Source: Azadirachta indica (Eukaryota > Streptophyta > Magnoliopsida > Sapindales > Meliaceae). Taken from it: a DNA stretch of 64,000 nucleotides. The notes under the pieces were generated by a model, which made no database searches, was not told the origin of the DNA, and saw nothing but the letters and a program-made list of their open reading frames with translations. Position numbers and translations under genes: made by a program. This document shows, piece after piece, positions 12,479-24,029 of the stretch (the stretch's first letter is position 1; each line of letters starts with the position of its first letter). The stretch is from positions 2,953,191 through 3,017,190 of the forward strand of contig CM040443.1 in assembly GCA_022749755.1 (NCBI GenBank), written 5' to 3'.

Positions 12479-13571
12479 ACAAATAAGTTAATAGAAAGTA
12501 AAAAAAACAACACTGTATTTAATTAATAATCTAGAAAGAACCATGAGCCAAAAATTTTATAAATTTTAACCAGAATTCTTTTCTTTTTTATATACTTTAG
12601 TAAATATAAAATATCTTAATTTATTATTAAAAAAATCATCATTTAACTTGTTTATAGCATTACTCATATAAAACTTATTACGTTCTATCTTGATTATATA
12701 GTTTTATTGTAGTATTTTAAGAATAAAATTGGTAAATACATCTTTTCTTTTTGGCAATTTCATTTCACAGAACTAACTGAAAGAGTAAAATAATAATTTT
12801 TAAAATACCCTTAATTAAAAAAATATTATTTTGTTAGATAACTTACAATTAGAGACTATTTATGGTCTTTCAAGATAATTTATTTTTTATTTAAGAATTA
12901 AAAGTTACAAGAATACAAATATATAAATATTGATTATTAGATATTTATATTAAAAATTAATTTAACCCTGGTATTTATTTATTAACAAAAAAATGATATT
13001 CAGATTTAGAGGCTATTCGAATGTATTTTAAAAATTAAAAAATAACTAAAAATGTTTCAACGAATCTTTTGTAAATTTTATTTAAAAATATAATGTTTTT
13101 TAAATTTTAACCAAAAAGCGTACAAACCTTCGTTATTTTCTACCCATTCTCAAAAATAAAAAATAATTACAATTTTTTTCTGAAAATATAATTACTTAGG
13201 ACTCTCTTTTAACAATAACAAATATGTTCTCATTATTTTCATTTTACCACATTATTTTTAACAAACACAACATTATTTTTAACTAACACTACTAAACATT
13301 TACTATTTTTTAAACCGCTATTTTATAATTTCCTAAAACACTGTTTCAAAAATATTACTAAGCACACTATTTTTATATTTACATTTATTAAAAAATCTAG
13401 GATAATTATATTGTAACAGTATAATAAATTTCTTCATAGAAAATTCTTTTCCAATTCATGTTGAAGAAAGGAAAAAATGAATAAAAATTTTAAATCTAAT
13501 GGAGTAAGCATTTGAAGACAATTTCAATTCTAGTAAATACAACAATAAAAAATAGAACAGTTGTAAAATAA
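12479..13571. repeat. NLR-spacer segmental duplication, copy X, right part
   Basis: Continuation of the spacer copy after the inserted element. It aligns to about 28573-29480, and its last ~80 bp (CAATTCTAGTAAATACAACA, then AGAACAGTTG) align to 21430-21475. In copies B and C the NLR 3' end follows this point; here the homology stops and plastid rRNA sequence begins. Confidence 0.8.
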
Positions 13572-13572
13572 C

Positions 13573-13776
13573 AAGGGTTAGGGTCGGCCAGTGAAATGAT
13601 GGGAGATAAGTTTCATTGTTGAGAGGGAAACAGCCCGGATCACCAGTTAAGGCCCCTAAATGACCGTTTAGTGATAAAAGAGGTAGGGGTACACAGACAG
13701 TCAAGAGGTTTGCTTAAAAGCAGCCACCCTTGAAATAGTGCGTAATAACTCATTGATTGAACGCTCTTGCGTTGAA
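13573..13776 (+). pseudogene. Nuclear fragment of plastid 23S rRNA (NUPT)
   Basis: About 204 bp reads as degenerate plastid-type large-subunit rRNA in sense orientation. Recognisable landmarks are GGGTCGGCCAGT, GAGAGGGAAACAGCCCGGAT, GGCCCCTAAATGACCG, AAGCAGCCACCCTTGAAA and ACGCTCTTGCG. Several positions where I recall C or G in the plastid gene are T or A here, the pattern expected after methylated-cytosine decay in nuclear DNA. It is far too short to be an rRNA gene. An 82-codon frame on the minus strand across it is a by-product. The assignment is from memory of the rRNA sequence; a mitochondrial or bacterial origin is less likely. Confidence 0.85.
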
Positions 13777-14311
13777 TATAAACAAATAAATATTTTTATT
13801 TTGAATTGAATATGAATAAATAAATATATGAATAATCTAATATTTTTATTTTCTAAAAATATTTTTATTTTATTAATTTATTTACTAATAAAAATTAAAA
13901 TCTTAATTAAATAATTTTAACGCATCTCTACTCTATTGTTGGCTTCCTTTCTTTATCTTTTCAATTCTCACTAGTAATTTATCTTAAAAATATATATATA
14001 TATATATCAAACAAAAAGAGTATATACAAATACAATTTATTAAAAATTTTTCTTTTTTTAATATATTATTGTATTAATATAATTAAAATTATATAATATA
14101 TAGAAAATAAATATATTATTTAAAAAAATATGTGTTAAAATATCAATTTTTAAATTTTTTATTTATAAAAATAAATAAATAATATTTATTTTTAGATATA
14201 TTTAAAAATAAATAGATATATCATTTACATTAACATTTCAGTTAATTTAATATTTCAGCAATATTCAAAATTTATTAACAAAATTAAAACTTTAATTAAA
14301 TAATTAAGTAT

Positions 14312-14487
14312 TGCATTCATAGTTTGTTATGATACATTAAATTTGTTATTGAGAAAGAAAATATTATATTGAATGAAAGATATATAAAGATGCATGATGT
14401 GTGTCAAAATTAATATTATATTTATTTTAGTTTAATGTTAGTATGTTAAGTTACAATAAAAATATTTCAATGATATATAATGTACAG
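14312..14487. repeat. Third copy of a spacer segment
   Basis: About 175 bp alignable to 8370-8545 and 26517-26690, with the shared cores TTTGTTATGATACATTAAA and GTGTGTCAAAATTAATATTA. It is detached from the rest of the spacer unit. Confidence 0.75.
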
Positions 14488-14989
14488 CTCATAACCCATT
14501 TCCCCCTTTGTGTTTTTCTGTGGTGTGCAAAGATCGTGCCACGTAAAAGAAGAAGATTAACGTCTCCTCCAAGATAGGGTTTCTGAAGTCAATCGCCAAA
14601 TGCCAATAGGATCTTAGATGTTCTTAAGCTGGCTACCATGGGCCTGCCCGAGATTGCCCCATTCCCGGCCCAACATCATATTTCATATTCCTGGCCATGA
14701 GTTAAAAATTAAAAAGAATATTTATTATTTCTTATTTTTTTAGTTAATGTTTTATTCTATATTTTTTTTTTATAATATTTTATTATTTTTTTGAGTTTTA
14801 ATTTTATTCTTTTATTTATTTATAATTTTATTATTTATAAATTAATTAAATTATAAAATAAAATAAAAAAGAATTAAAAAATAATAAAATATTAGATAAA
14901 ATATAAAAAATAATAGAGTATTAATTAAAAAAATAAAGAATAATAGATATTTTTTTTAAAAATCATTAAAAAAAAGTGATAAATAATGC

Positions 14990-15130
14990 TGGAAATAGAC
15001 GATATTTGATGTTTGGGGATAAACAAATATCCCCTCAAGTTCGATCAAATGTACAGATATCTTCCAGATATTAACGGTCCGTTAGTTTGCTGTCAGGGTT
15101 TGAAGGGTAATTTAATAATTTTATTAAAAT
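14990..15130. mobile_element. Single end resembling the fold-back family
   Basis: GATGTTTGGGGATAAACAAA followed by TATCCCCTC resembles the inner terminal repeat of the elements at 10296 and 24164 (GATGTTTG plus a short T/A-rich step and a C run). No matching opposite end was found nearby, so this is a solo end or the edge of a degenerate copy. Confidence 0.35.
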
Positions 15131-16708
15131 TAAAAATTTAAAATAAAAAAATAATCTTATGATTTTTTTTAAAGTCATTTGGTACTATCTTGATCCATTT
15201 GTCTGAGTACTAAAGCAACCCCAAATTTCTCTTGTTGGTGGAAGTATTTGACCGACGACGGTGATAATTGCGACGTCTAAGGATTTCAAGGTTGTGACGG
15301 TGGTTTTCGAGCTGGTTAGCTGAACATTTCGAGTCGTTCGAGTGGGTTGGAGGTACGGTTCAAGCTGAAATAGTTAAATCTCATTCTCGTTTTTAAATCC
15401 TTTTCATGTATAATGCATTCTCGATGTATTATGAGGGTGATTGTATGAAAAAAGAAAAGGTTTTGAACATGTGATTTCATTTGTGCTTCAATTGTTGAAT
15501 ATGGGTTAGGGTTTTGAATGCTATTTTGGGGTTTTTTTTTCCCAAGTGGATAAATATGAAATTGCCAATAATATTATGTGAAAATGTGATTGTGGTGGTA
15601 ATAAATTGCTTGCATGTTGGTTTTTCGGTTTACATTGCATGTTCATTTCTGGGTTCATAATCTGGGTTAGGTTGTACCAGAATATTCTCTTCTCTTTTTT
15701 TTTCCCCTTCTTTTTAACTTTTCCAATGGCTTATTGTATGGATGGATTGCTTCATCTGAGAGCAATTATTTGATTTATAGATGTTGGCTATAGATGATGA
15801 GTGGCAAGAAAATTACTTCTGTAAGGCGTAGAACACAAGGTCATAATATGAAATTTTCAAATTGATAAAACCTGAATAACTCTTTATAGGGATAAGAAGA
15901 TTAGTTTAGAAGTTTAAAAGATATAAAACATGATAATTATCTAGGAAGATTAGTTTTTAGAAGTCTAAAAGATAATATTTTGCTAGTACAATGCAGATTT
16001 CTGAAGTTCAAAGCTTTGTTAGGTCCACAAACTACTTTAAGTAATAATTCATTTGCTTTTCACACTTGAATATGTTCATTAGCTTTTTCATAAAAAAATT
16101 CATTACAAGTTGTTGTGGGTTAATGATTTTTTGCCCCACTTGGATAATAAATGTTACTGCCAGTACAGAATTATGCCCAATTTCTTGAACTGTTTTCAAT
16201 TATTATTGATTTGTTGAATAGAAGGCTTCATCCAACTAATTACATCTTAACTGCTAACCGCTATAAATCATTATTTTTATTAGTTCATTATTTATACAAT
16301 TGTTGTAAAATAGTGCATAATATTATTTTATAAGGTAGTTGCACAATATCTTTCGTTAAGATATAAGATGATGTGTAATTATTTCATCATTCTTATTGAA
16401 ATATGAGTTCTCTCCTTGATTTGATGGTCTGAAGAACCTTGATAAATCGTATTTTGCACCAAGCAATCAGAGATGGTTTAAAGAAAAATAGATCCCATGG
16501 AAATTCCATGTTCCCATCATTGTAAGCCTTTCATAATACAGATACAAAAAAGACATCTTATTAGAAATGAAAAAAACCACTTTTATACAATTCCACCACC
16601 TTTTAAATAAAACAAGTACAATAACAGAGGCTACACATGTCGAGAAAACACCGAAATTGGATGATGGAAAGAAATTTACCATTTATGTTTGACACACAAG
16701 TGAAATAT

Positions 16709-18165
16709 TTAAGTGCTCTTATACTTTTCTGCTACTGCGGATGACTTGAACCAAGGTATCCAAACCGATGTTGTCTTCTGATATAGCCTGTATGCTTGAG
16801 CTCTAGACTCCTTTTTTAGCATCCGCTCTTCAACAAGTATTGTCAGATACGCCAAGCACAAGCTATTGATGAGCGGCCCAACGAAGGTCCACCAATGTCC
16901 CAGGTTCCATGCAAATAAAACTAATCCCCACCACCACAACTGCTCTCCAAAGTAATTTGGATGCCTTGAATAGCCCCACAGTCCCCTCTCAAGAGTAGGC
17001 ACCACTGGCCTTCCAAGTTGTTTCAGCTTTTCATTTTTACTTACAAATTGATGGAGTTGACTATCAGCAAAGTAAGCAATAACAATGCCAGATAAACAAA
17101 CCAGAACAGCAACAATATCCCATGTATTCCGAGGCTTGTCAACTGAATGCACAACATACATCGGCAGGCACACTCCAATCAGAAAGACCTGCAAAGTTCG
17201 AAGACCACCCCCCCCCCCCCCCCCCCCCCCCCAAACCCACAAGGAATAATTTTGAAAAATCATGAGTGTCTTCCACCATTATTGAAAGATAAAAAATAAA
17301 GGATATACATATCAATAACCTTGCTTGAGATATATCAAATAAACTCCCAAAAAGTTACTGAAAAAATTCCAGGAAGGTGTATCATAGTTAAAGAAATATA
17401 GGTGTTTGAGGAATTTTAAAACTCTGGATCCCTTGTCAGTATTTATATCAAGCGACAATTGCCAAAACTAAGAGACAGGAGAACATTATGGCATTTCGTC
17501 AAGCACTTGCCCGAGGATAAGTTCATAAATTCTCATATTATCTTTAATTTAAAAAAGATAATTGGGATTTTACCTGTTGAGAGAGGTAAACGGCGAAGAA
17601 GGAAATCCACCACCAGTGTTTTCCATACTGAGCGCGCATGTCAATTAAGCGCCAGTCTTCCCTAGCACCCCACTGCCACTTCTCACGCCTGAAGTAGTTG
17701 TGAGACATCCTTAAACTCCACACCCATGTCAACAGGATCACAGTTATTGACCTCCAATAGTTATACTGCCCCAGTGGATGCGTTGCAAAGTAATGAACAA
17801 GCATCACTGGTATCACACTCCAGTACAAATCAATCATCTGCAGATCAGCCAAAAGAAAAAAAGTCAACTAATTAAGTGAAGATCCGATTAAAATAAATGA
17901 ATTAAAGATGCCGGAATATAGAGAGAGGAAAAAGAACGCATACCCAGTGGCTGTTGATTAAGTGACTGATAAGCCAGAAGAGAACGTTGACGTTGAAGAA
18001 GAATAAGACATTAACCAGGAGAAGAGGGTGCTGATAACACCATGACCAAATAGGGTCTTGATTTGTTTGAGATTGGTGATAGTGGCTGAGGAAGTAAAGA
18101 TGGAAGATTATGGAAGGAAGGGGAGCTAGAAATGCAATCACAGCATTATTCAAGTTACGACCCAT
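16709..18165 (-). CDS. DUF1295 / steroid 5-alpha-reductase-like membrane protein
   Basis: Three exons on the minus strand: 18165-17944 (74 codons), 17837-17574 (88 codons) and 17188-16709 (159 codons plus stop). All junctions are GT..AG and phase 0, giving 321 aa, near what I recall for Arabidopsis DUF1295 proteins (about 300 aa). Several hydrophobic segments are visible (for example VNVLFFFNVNVLFWL, WDIVAVLVCLSGIVIAYFA, LINSLCLAYLTIL). The diagnostic RHPNYFGEQLWWWGL lies in exon 3 and matches the C-terminal reductase/methyltransferase-like fold of the family. Such proteins are predicted integral membrane enzymes related to steroid 5-alpha-reductases; the substrate in plants is, to my knowledge, not established. 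It lies between NLR units but is unrelated to them. The intron before exon 3 contains a 25-base homopolymer. Confidence 0.88.
17208..17232. repeat. Homopolymer of 25 C (poly-G in the DUF1295 intron)
   Basis: Twenty-five consecutive C on plus, meaning G on the transcribed strand. It starts about 20 nt upstream of the exon-3 acceptor of the DUF1295 gene, where a pyrimidine tract would be expected. Its length is likely to vary or be misread. Confidence 0.95.
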
Positions 18166-18239
18166 GTCGATTTCTGCTCTCTGTTATGCTGATGCTTTCC
18201 TGGTGAGTAGTAGTTAGCTCCTCCCTACTAATGGTTGTG

Positions 18240-18246
18240 TATATAG
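18240..18246 (-). promoter_or_regulatory. Candidate TATA box of the DUF1295 gene
   Basis: Read on minus, CTATATACAC lies about 75 bp upstream of the ATG at 18165. Position and sequence suit a plant TATA box; no other evidence. Confidence 0.4.
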
Positions 18247-18340
18247 GCTCGTATCATAATCTTATGATGTATGCAGATTGAAATTTCGCACTTTCCTTAT
18301 GGTGATGCCGGGGGTTCCCCACGGTCAAGTCAAATACAGG

Positions 18341-19087
18341 CAGTGGCGGAGTTGTTCGGGTGCCTGAGGAGGCCATGGCCCACCCTTCCGGTCCCACCAA
18401 AAAATTTTAAAATATAATTAATTTTCTTTGAAAACGATAATTTTATACTTCAAATATTCATTTTGTTCTTAAAAAAATAGTGAAATATCAATTCTTTTAA
18501 AGATTTTGTATTTTTATTAATACGTGAATTATTAAGTTTTTTTTAGAGAATTGTTTATTTAATTTTTTCCCCTATAAATTAGAAATACTATTCTTATATG
18601 AAAATATATAAATTTTAGAAACATTATACTTGGAAACCTTTTTTCTTGTAGAAAAATAATTTTTATGACTAGTATATATATATATATATATTATAGAGCT
18701 CTATAAAATAATAAAAACACCTAGCTTTTCAATTTTTTTTTATTTTCTCTTCTTCAAATCAAGGTAAAGAGAAAAAAATCTAAAAAAATTTAGTTTCTTC
18801 AAAGTATTTTTATATGGATCTTTTAAATTCACACATTATTTAAATTTGTTAATATGTGGTTATATAAATATAAATATAAATTATAATTATTATATGTATT
18901 ATGTTATAATAAAATAACATGAAATATTTATCTTTTTTTTTTCGTTTGCATATGAGAAAATTATTTATAATTGATCAATTTTTTAAAAAAATATGAAAAA
19001 TTTAGAAAATCAATTTATTATTTTTTTAATTTAAAAATTTATATTATTATTCGGCCCTCCAAATCTTAGATTTTGACTCCGCACTTG
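18341..19087. mobile_element. Possible hAT-like non-autonomous element
   Basis: The left edge CAGTGGCGGAGT and the reversed right edge CAAGTGCGGAGTC form a short imperfect inverted repeat, each followed inward by a GGCCCACC/GGAGGGCC-type stretch, around an AT-rich core. Similar CAGTGGCGGA termini are common on plant non-autonomous elements. I could not find a convincing target-site duplication. Confidence 0.4.
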
Positions 19088-19199
19088 ATTACTGTTGGCT
19101 ACTAATCATAATTAGGTTCTATAATAATAAAGTCTTTATGGACTTGGTTTTAGCCTTTTATTTATTTACTCTTTTATAAACACAAATAAAATAAGGGGA

Positions 19200-19990
19200 A
19201 AAAAACATGAAAGTCCTTTGAGGTTTGACTTAAGGTACTTGTACAAGTCCTAATTTATTTTAAAATAACGATTGTACCCCTATTAAAAATAGGTATTAAA
19301 AAAAAATTATTATTAAATCTTTAAAATTTAATAAAATAAACTATAATTTTCAAATATACATAAATAAAATAAATACAATATTATTTATGGTTCATTAATA
19401 ATGCAATATTTATGAACATATCATAAATTTATATTTTTTTTATAAATAATACTTGTTAATATATTATAACTAAAATATAAATTTTTTTATTTTAGAATAT
19501 ATTAACAATTCAAAATGAATCAAGTATTAAACAATAAACAAAATAAATCATAAATAAATATTAATATGTAAATAAAATATACCATATTACAATACTTCTA
19601 AATATATTACAATTTATAGTGTGTAGCTAAAATATGTTATATATTTAATATATACATATATATAAAACATAAAAAAAAATTAAATATATTATTTATTAAA
19701 TGTATATTTTATAATATATTAAAGTATTATATTATTAATGTAATTTTGTTAAATATATTTTATTTCATTAAATTTCAAAGTTTAAATAATAATTTTATTA
19801 AATAACTATTATTAACAAGAGTTTAATCATTATTTTAAAATAAATTGAAACTTATATGAATATTTTTAAAACTATTATAACTAATCATTACATTAAGCTA
19901 AATCTTAATGACTTACATGTCCTTTTTATTAAAATAAATAATTTTGTTACTATAACTTTTTCTACAAAGTCAAATCGAGTTAATCCTTAG
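19200..19990. mobile_element. Fold-back element of about 0.8 kb
   Basis: The left arm (about 19240-19360) contains CTAATTTATTTTAAAATAAC and AAATCTTTAAAATTTAATAA. The same order in reverse complement appears on the right (about 19755-19870: TTTATTTTAAAATAATGATT and AAACTTTGAAATTTAATGAA when reversed). The outer ends carry CTTTGAGGTTTGACTT on the left and GATTTGACTTTGT on the right. No coding capacity; exact ends are uncertain. Confidence 0.6.
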
Positions 19991-20417
19991 AAACATTGTT
20001 TACTGTCTTTTTCTCGTCCATTCACCGATGACTTGTGATATTGTATGAAAGTATTTTAACAAAATTTCAAATTTGCCGGCTGCAAGTGAGATTTTAAATA
20101 ATTTTGCAAATTACTTATATTACCTTTCATACAAGAAGGAAGAAGATTCTTTTGACAAATTTGTAAATTACCCCAATAGAGTGGCAGTTTAACCAAAAGA
20201 ATAAATAAAGACATGCAAAATTTACCATTTCATTTAAAATTAATTACCTTCTTCTTTCTCTTGGATTGATAATTATTAATGAGCAGCAAGATTTTTGACC
20301 TATGGTAGTGGATTAAGTACCATTGTAATGATAAATAGTGGGGGCGTGCAACTCAACACAAATCTTAAACAAATAACAGAGATTCTAAAGATTAAATGTA
20401 TAATAATACCTAACCAC

Positions 20418-20530
20418 TTAGGCTTCTTCGAGTAGTTAGAGTCCTAAACTCCAAAGTGGAGTTCAGGCTTCGAACCTTGTTGACTAAAGTCAATAGAATA
20501 ATTTTCTCCAATTAAGAAAAAGAAATAACA
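20418..20530 (+). mobile_element. Candidate tRNA-derived SINE
   Basis: GAGTAGTTAGAGTC resembles a pol III A box (TAGCTCAGTTGGTTAGAGC type). About 30 nt later CAGGCTTCGAACCT resembles a B box (GGTTCGANNCC). The intervening AACTCCAAAGTGGAGTT could form a hairpin. A true tRNA cloverleaf is not evident. A pyrimidine/A-rich tail follows. Confidence 0.4.
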
Positions 20531-20569
20531 CCTACTAAAAATATGTGAAGTTTACTATATTAAAATACA

Positions 20570-21116
20570 AATAAATTTTTACTCACAAACGAGGGTAAAA
20601 TATCACCTATAAAAGTGTGGAAAGATTTTTCTCCACATTTACATCTTTCTCAACGGTTCAGAACTACAAATGGTGGACGATATGTCATACCGTATTCAAA
20701 TGCACGACAAATCGTTTTATCTTTATATTATATAGACGCCAAGTCGTTTATTTTACGTGCCGAATGTATGACAAGTCGTTGTTTATATTTCGTAGGAACA
20801 AGTCTTTTACTCGGTATTAGAAAGTAGAAACGACAAGTCCTTTAACCAATGGAAGTAACTGGCCACTGTTTGTTGGTATATAATTAGGAAGCCCGTTATT
20901 GTCATTTGCTTACACGTCAACTACGTTGATTCCATATTCTAATGTATGTTTAGAATATTGCATAACACTTTGGAATATAGTAATTCTATAGAGCTCAGTG
21001 TTGCAAGGTAATAGACCAGATAAAAAACAAGAACATTGTTTACAACAACAGCTCATATTTATTCATCCAAGAGCTCTGGCAAAGTTTTGGCAACCTTATG
21101 GAATCTACTAATAAAT
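20570..21116. other. Unidentified sequence with repeated ACAAGTCGTT-like words
   Basis: Contains spaced copies of a word like (G)ACAAGTCGTT/ACAAATCGTT/CCAAGTCGTT between about 20705 and 20840, in a patch less AT-rich than its surroundings. Two overlapping frames (20615-20827, 20617-20820) have no recognisable product. Possibly repeat- or transposon-derived. Confidence 0.3.
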
Positions 21117-21480
21117 ATTATTTTATTATAATATAATTTCATAAAATTTGTCTATTAAATTAATTGCACAATTAAATTGACTATAAAATTATAATTAACA
21201 AACTAACAATTTAATAATATATATTATTTTATTATTTTATTAGATGATTCATAGTATGTTTGTATCTCAATGAAATTTTTTTGTGCTATGTCTTAAGAGA
21301 TACTTGAAGATATGGGAGAGAAGTAATTAAGAACAGGGCACATCACTAGTACTGCACTTTGAAAAAGAAAATCAACACTTCATCAAAGAAAATCCTTCTA
21401 ATGTGGAAGCATTAGAAAACAAATTCAATTCTAGAAAATGTAATAATAAAAGTCAGAACAGCTGTGCAACTTCAAAACAA
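21117..21480. repeat. Abridged NLR-spacer block before NLR B
   Basis: Three joined pieces of the spacer: 21117-21210 matches 8811-8900 and 26970-27060, 21240-21390 matches 9950-10090 and 28220-28340, and 21390-21480 matches 13430-13571 and 29440-29490. The order is kept but the intervening 1-2 kb pieces are missing, so this unit shrank by internal deletions. Confidence 0.75.
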
Positions 21481-21511
21481 ATTGAAAATGAGAAATATTC
21501 AACAATATTAC

Positions 21512-23894
21512 CTAACGATTCCGTGATTGGATCGTCTCTCCTTCAATCTTAATCGTAGGAATATAAGCAATATTGGGCCAATCTTCACCTGTTCCTGTAG
21601 GTAGGCATCTGTCGCTCACCGTAGGACAATTTTCAATTGCCAAAACTTTTAATTCCTTGAGGTGACGAATATCCTCCGGGAGGGATGCCAATTTCGGGCA
21701 ATCTATGATCTCAAGATTTTTAAGTGATCTGAAATATGGTATTGGGTCTGGTAGTGCTATGAAATTGGGACAACTGTGAATGAACAAAGTCTGTAAAGTG
21801 TTGGCAAAAGCGTCAAGAAGCCACTGAGGCAACTCCACCAACTGCAGAATTCCTCTAATTATCAGCATTTTCAGTTGAGGCCTTGTGGTTGTGTCGGCAC
21901 TGACTTGATGATGACGTATGCTTTCCCTATCTGATTTCATTCTCAATTCGAGATCAAGCTTTTTACAGTTATTGATTATCAAGTTCTCTAACGAGCTCAA
22001 GTTTTTGATACTGTGTGGCAAAGAGATCAGGCTTGGACAATCCGTAATGTATAAAGTTCGGAGGGCTTCAAGTTGGTCGATATCTTCAAATAAATGTTCT
22101 AAGTTACCAGACTCAAAAATGAATAGACACCTGAGAGAATCCAAGCAAGCAATGCCATTCTTTTGCGAACTATTCTGTTTGGTGGTGAATACGAAGGCTC
22201 TGAGGCCACTCATGTACCTCATGTCCTTCGGCAACTCTTCTAGTTCGAGGCATGCACTGAGGTTTAAAGTTTGCAAACTTTGTAGCTTGCAGAGGGAGTT
22301 AGGGACTTTTCTCACTCTACTTCCATCCAGACCGAAATATCTCAGATGCTTCCATTTACCAGTCTCTTTTGGCAGGACTTCAATGCTGGACTCAGTCAAA
22401 TTAAGCACCCGCAAACATCGAAACCTTTGAATGCATGCTTCAACAAATGCTTTTCCAGGTCCCTCGCCTTCAGCTAGAAAAAAAAAAAAAAATAGTTCTC
22501 GAATTACCAACTTTAGGAAAGAGATCTGAAATTATCTCCTTTTCAGACACATTACCACCTACAAATGATAAATGTCTGACCGTTCTGGAAGCCGATTTGA
22601 ATTTTCTGTTGGAGTCTAACTATCAAGAACTCACCTTCTGCTATTTTTGCTGCAAGATCATGCATAATGTCATGCATTTTGAAACTGAAGATATCGACTC
22701 CCTCAAATCTCACTATCTCTCACATGCTTCCACTAATTTTCATCAGTCGAAGAATACAACAGACTTCCCAATGTTCTCACTGCCAAAGGAATCCCTCCAC
22801 ATTTTTTCACAATTTCATCTCCAATTTGCTTGAGTTTGGGATGCCGATCCTCTTGGCCTAACTCTTTGAATGCACATTTAAAAAACAATGACAAACAAAC
22901 ATCCATTGGAAGAGTTCCCAAGGTTATGTATGGTGAGATAGTGCTCATGATTGAAGCAACTCTGAGACTACGTGTAGTCACTATTATTTTACTTCCAGAA
23001 GCGCCTTCCATTAACAAGGTTTTCAATTTAATCCATTTTTCACGGGAATCACTCCATACATCATCCAATACAAGCAAATATTTTTTATCTTTCAATAATT
23101 CTCCCAATTTTCTTTGCAATTGTTCAACATCCAATCTGCTATAATTCATATTAGTTGCTGATCTTATTATTTTCACTATCCACTGTTTGAGATCAGAATC
23201 CTCAGAGACACATACCCAAATTTTTAAATCGAAACCAAAATCATTTTTGACCCTTTCATCGTCGTACACCAATTTTGCAACTGCAGTTTTCCCAACACCT
23301 CCTACTCCAACAATAGGAATGACAGACACCTTTTCACTATGTTCACTATGATCTTTCAATAAATTTATGATCTTTTCTTTATCCATTTCTCGACCAATGA
23401 CTTCCGAAGCAACCACAATTTCGTTTGCCTTGATTATGACAGGTCTATTCTCATGAGTTTTCCTCTCGGTGGGCGTTTCTATATGATCAGCTTTAATTTC
23501 ATTTAATCTCTAATCTCCTTAATTTTATGACCCATCCTTAAACGAAAAGGAAGTGGGCATGTGCTTGAGAAAGAGAAGAAGTCGCTTGCCTTCTTTCTAC
23601 TGCTCTTACGTTTCCGAACTTGCCTACGCATGACTTCGATCTCAAATTCATCCAAGACATCTTCAGAGCATCGTAGCAGACATCTTTAAGATTTTCCAGC
23701 CAAACTCTCCTCTCGTGACTGTCAACGGGTCGTTCGTCGGCATCTAACAGAACAGCTTCGATATACTTCAAGGTGTTGGCAAGCTTTTCTATGTCTTTTC
23801 TGAAACCCCACACCATGGAAATTTCTTGACAAGCAAGGGAGGCCAGCTTACCCAAGACATCCTTCACAAGACCATAGACAAGTGATTCAGCCAT
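21512..23894 (-). pseudogene. CC-NBS-LRR (NLR) copy B, lacks ARC2 segment
   Basis: Minus strand from ATG 23894 to a stop at 21512. The N-terminus (MAESLVYGLVKDVLGKLAS) is an Rx-type coiled coil. A 2-nt insertion near 23665 shifts the frame where VLDEFEIE should follow, and another shift lies near 23510. The NB-ARC frame 23416-22733 is well preserved: P-loop GVGGVGKTAVAK, RNBS-A KIWVCVSED, kinase-2 YLLVLDDVW (the Trp marks the CNL class), RNBS-B GSKIIVTT and GLPL CGGIPLAV. It ends in a TAG where copy C has Glu (DENEWKH). About 280 bp encoding RLSYDQLPSHLKRCF to the ARC2 end are then missing before MHDIMHDLA. A +1 shift near 22620 and an A-run near 22480 follow. The LRR region 22470-21512 is open to the family C-terminus. 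Confidence 0.9.
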
Positions 23895-24029
23895 AATTTG
23901 GTTGTAGGAAGGACAAATAATGAGGTGATTGCGTTTGAGTTAGAATGGGATTTCCGTTTGCTAAAGATCTATGGAAAATATATGGTCAACTCTCTTATAA
24001 ATGGACAGGTCTTCAACACATCTTGAAGC

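Larger units (their letters stand above)
13777..16708. other. Intergenic region, no gene recognised
   Basis: AT-rich DNA downstream (3') of the DUF1295 gene. It contains a third spacer-block copy (14312-14487), a less AT-rich patch at 14500-14700 that I cannot identify, a transposon-end-like piece (14990-15130) and a moderately GC-rich stretch at 15190-15370 that looks like untranslated or transposon-flanking sequence. Frames at 16151-16333 and 16467-16682 have no recognisable product. Confidence 0.5.

Noticed and set aside
13456..13704. 82-codon minus-strand frame
   Set aside because: It is antisense to the plastid 23S rRNA fragment, so it is an rRNA-derived shadow.
21918..22833. Plus-strand frames antisense to NLR B (170 and 132 codons)
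   Set aside because: They mirror the NLR coding strand; similar antisense frames occur opposite copies A (2639-3424) and C (29923-30717) and contain no domain.
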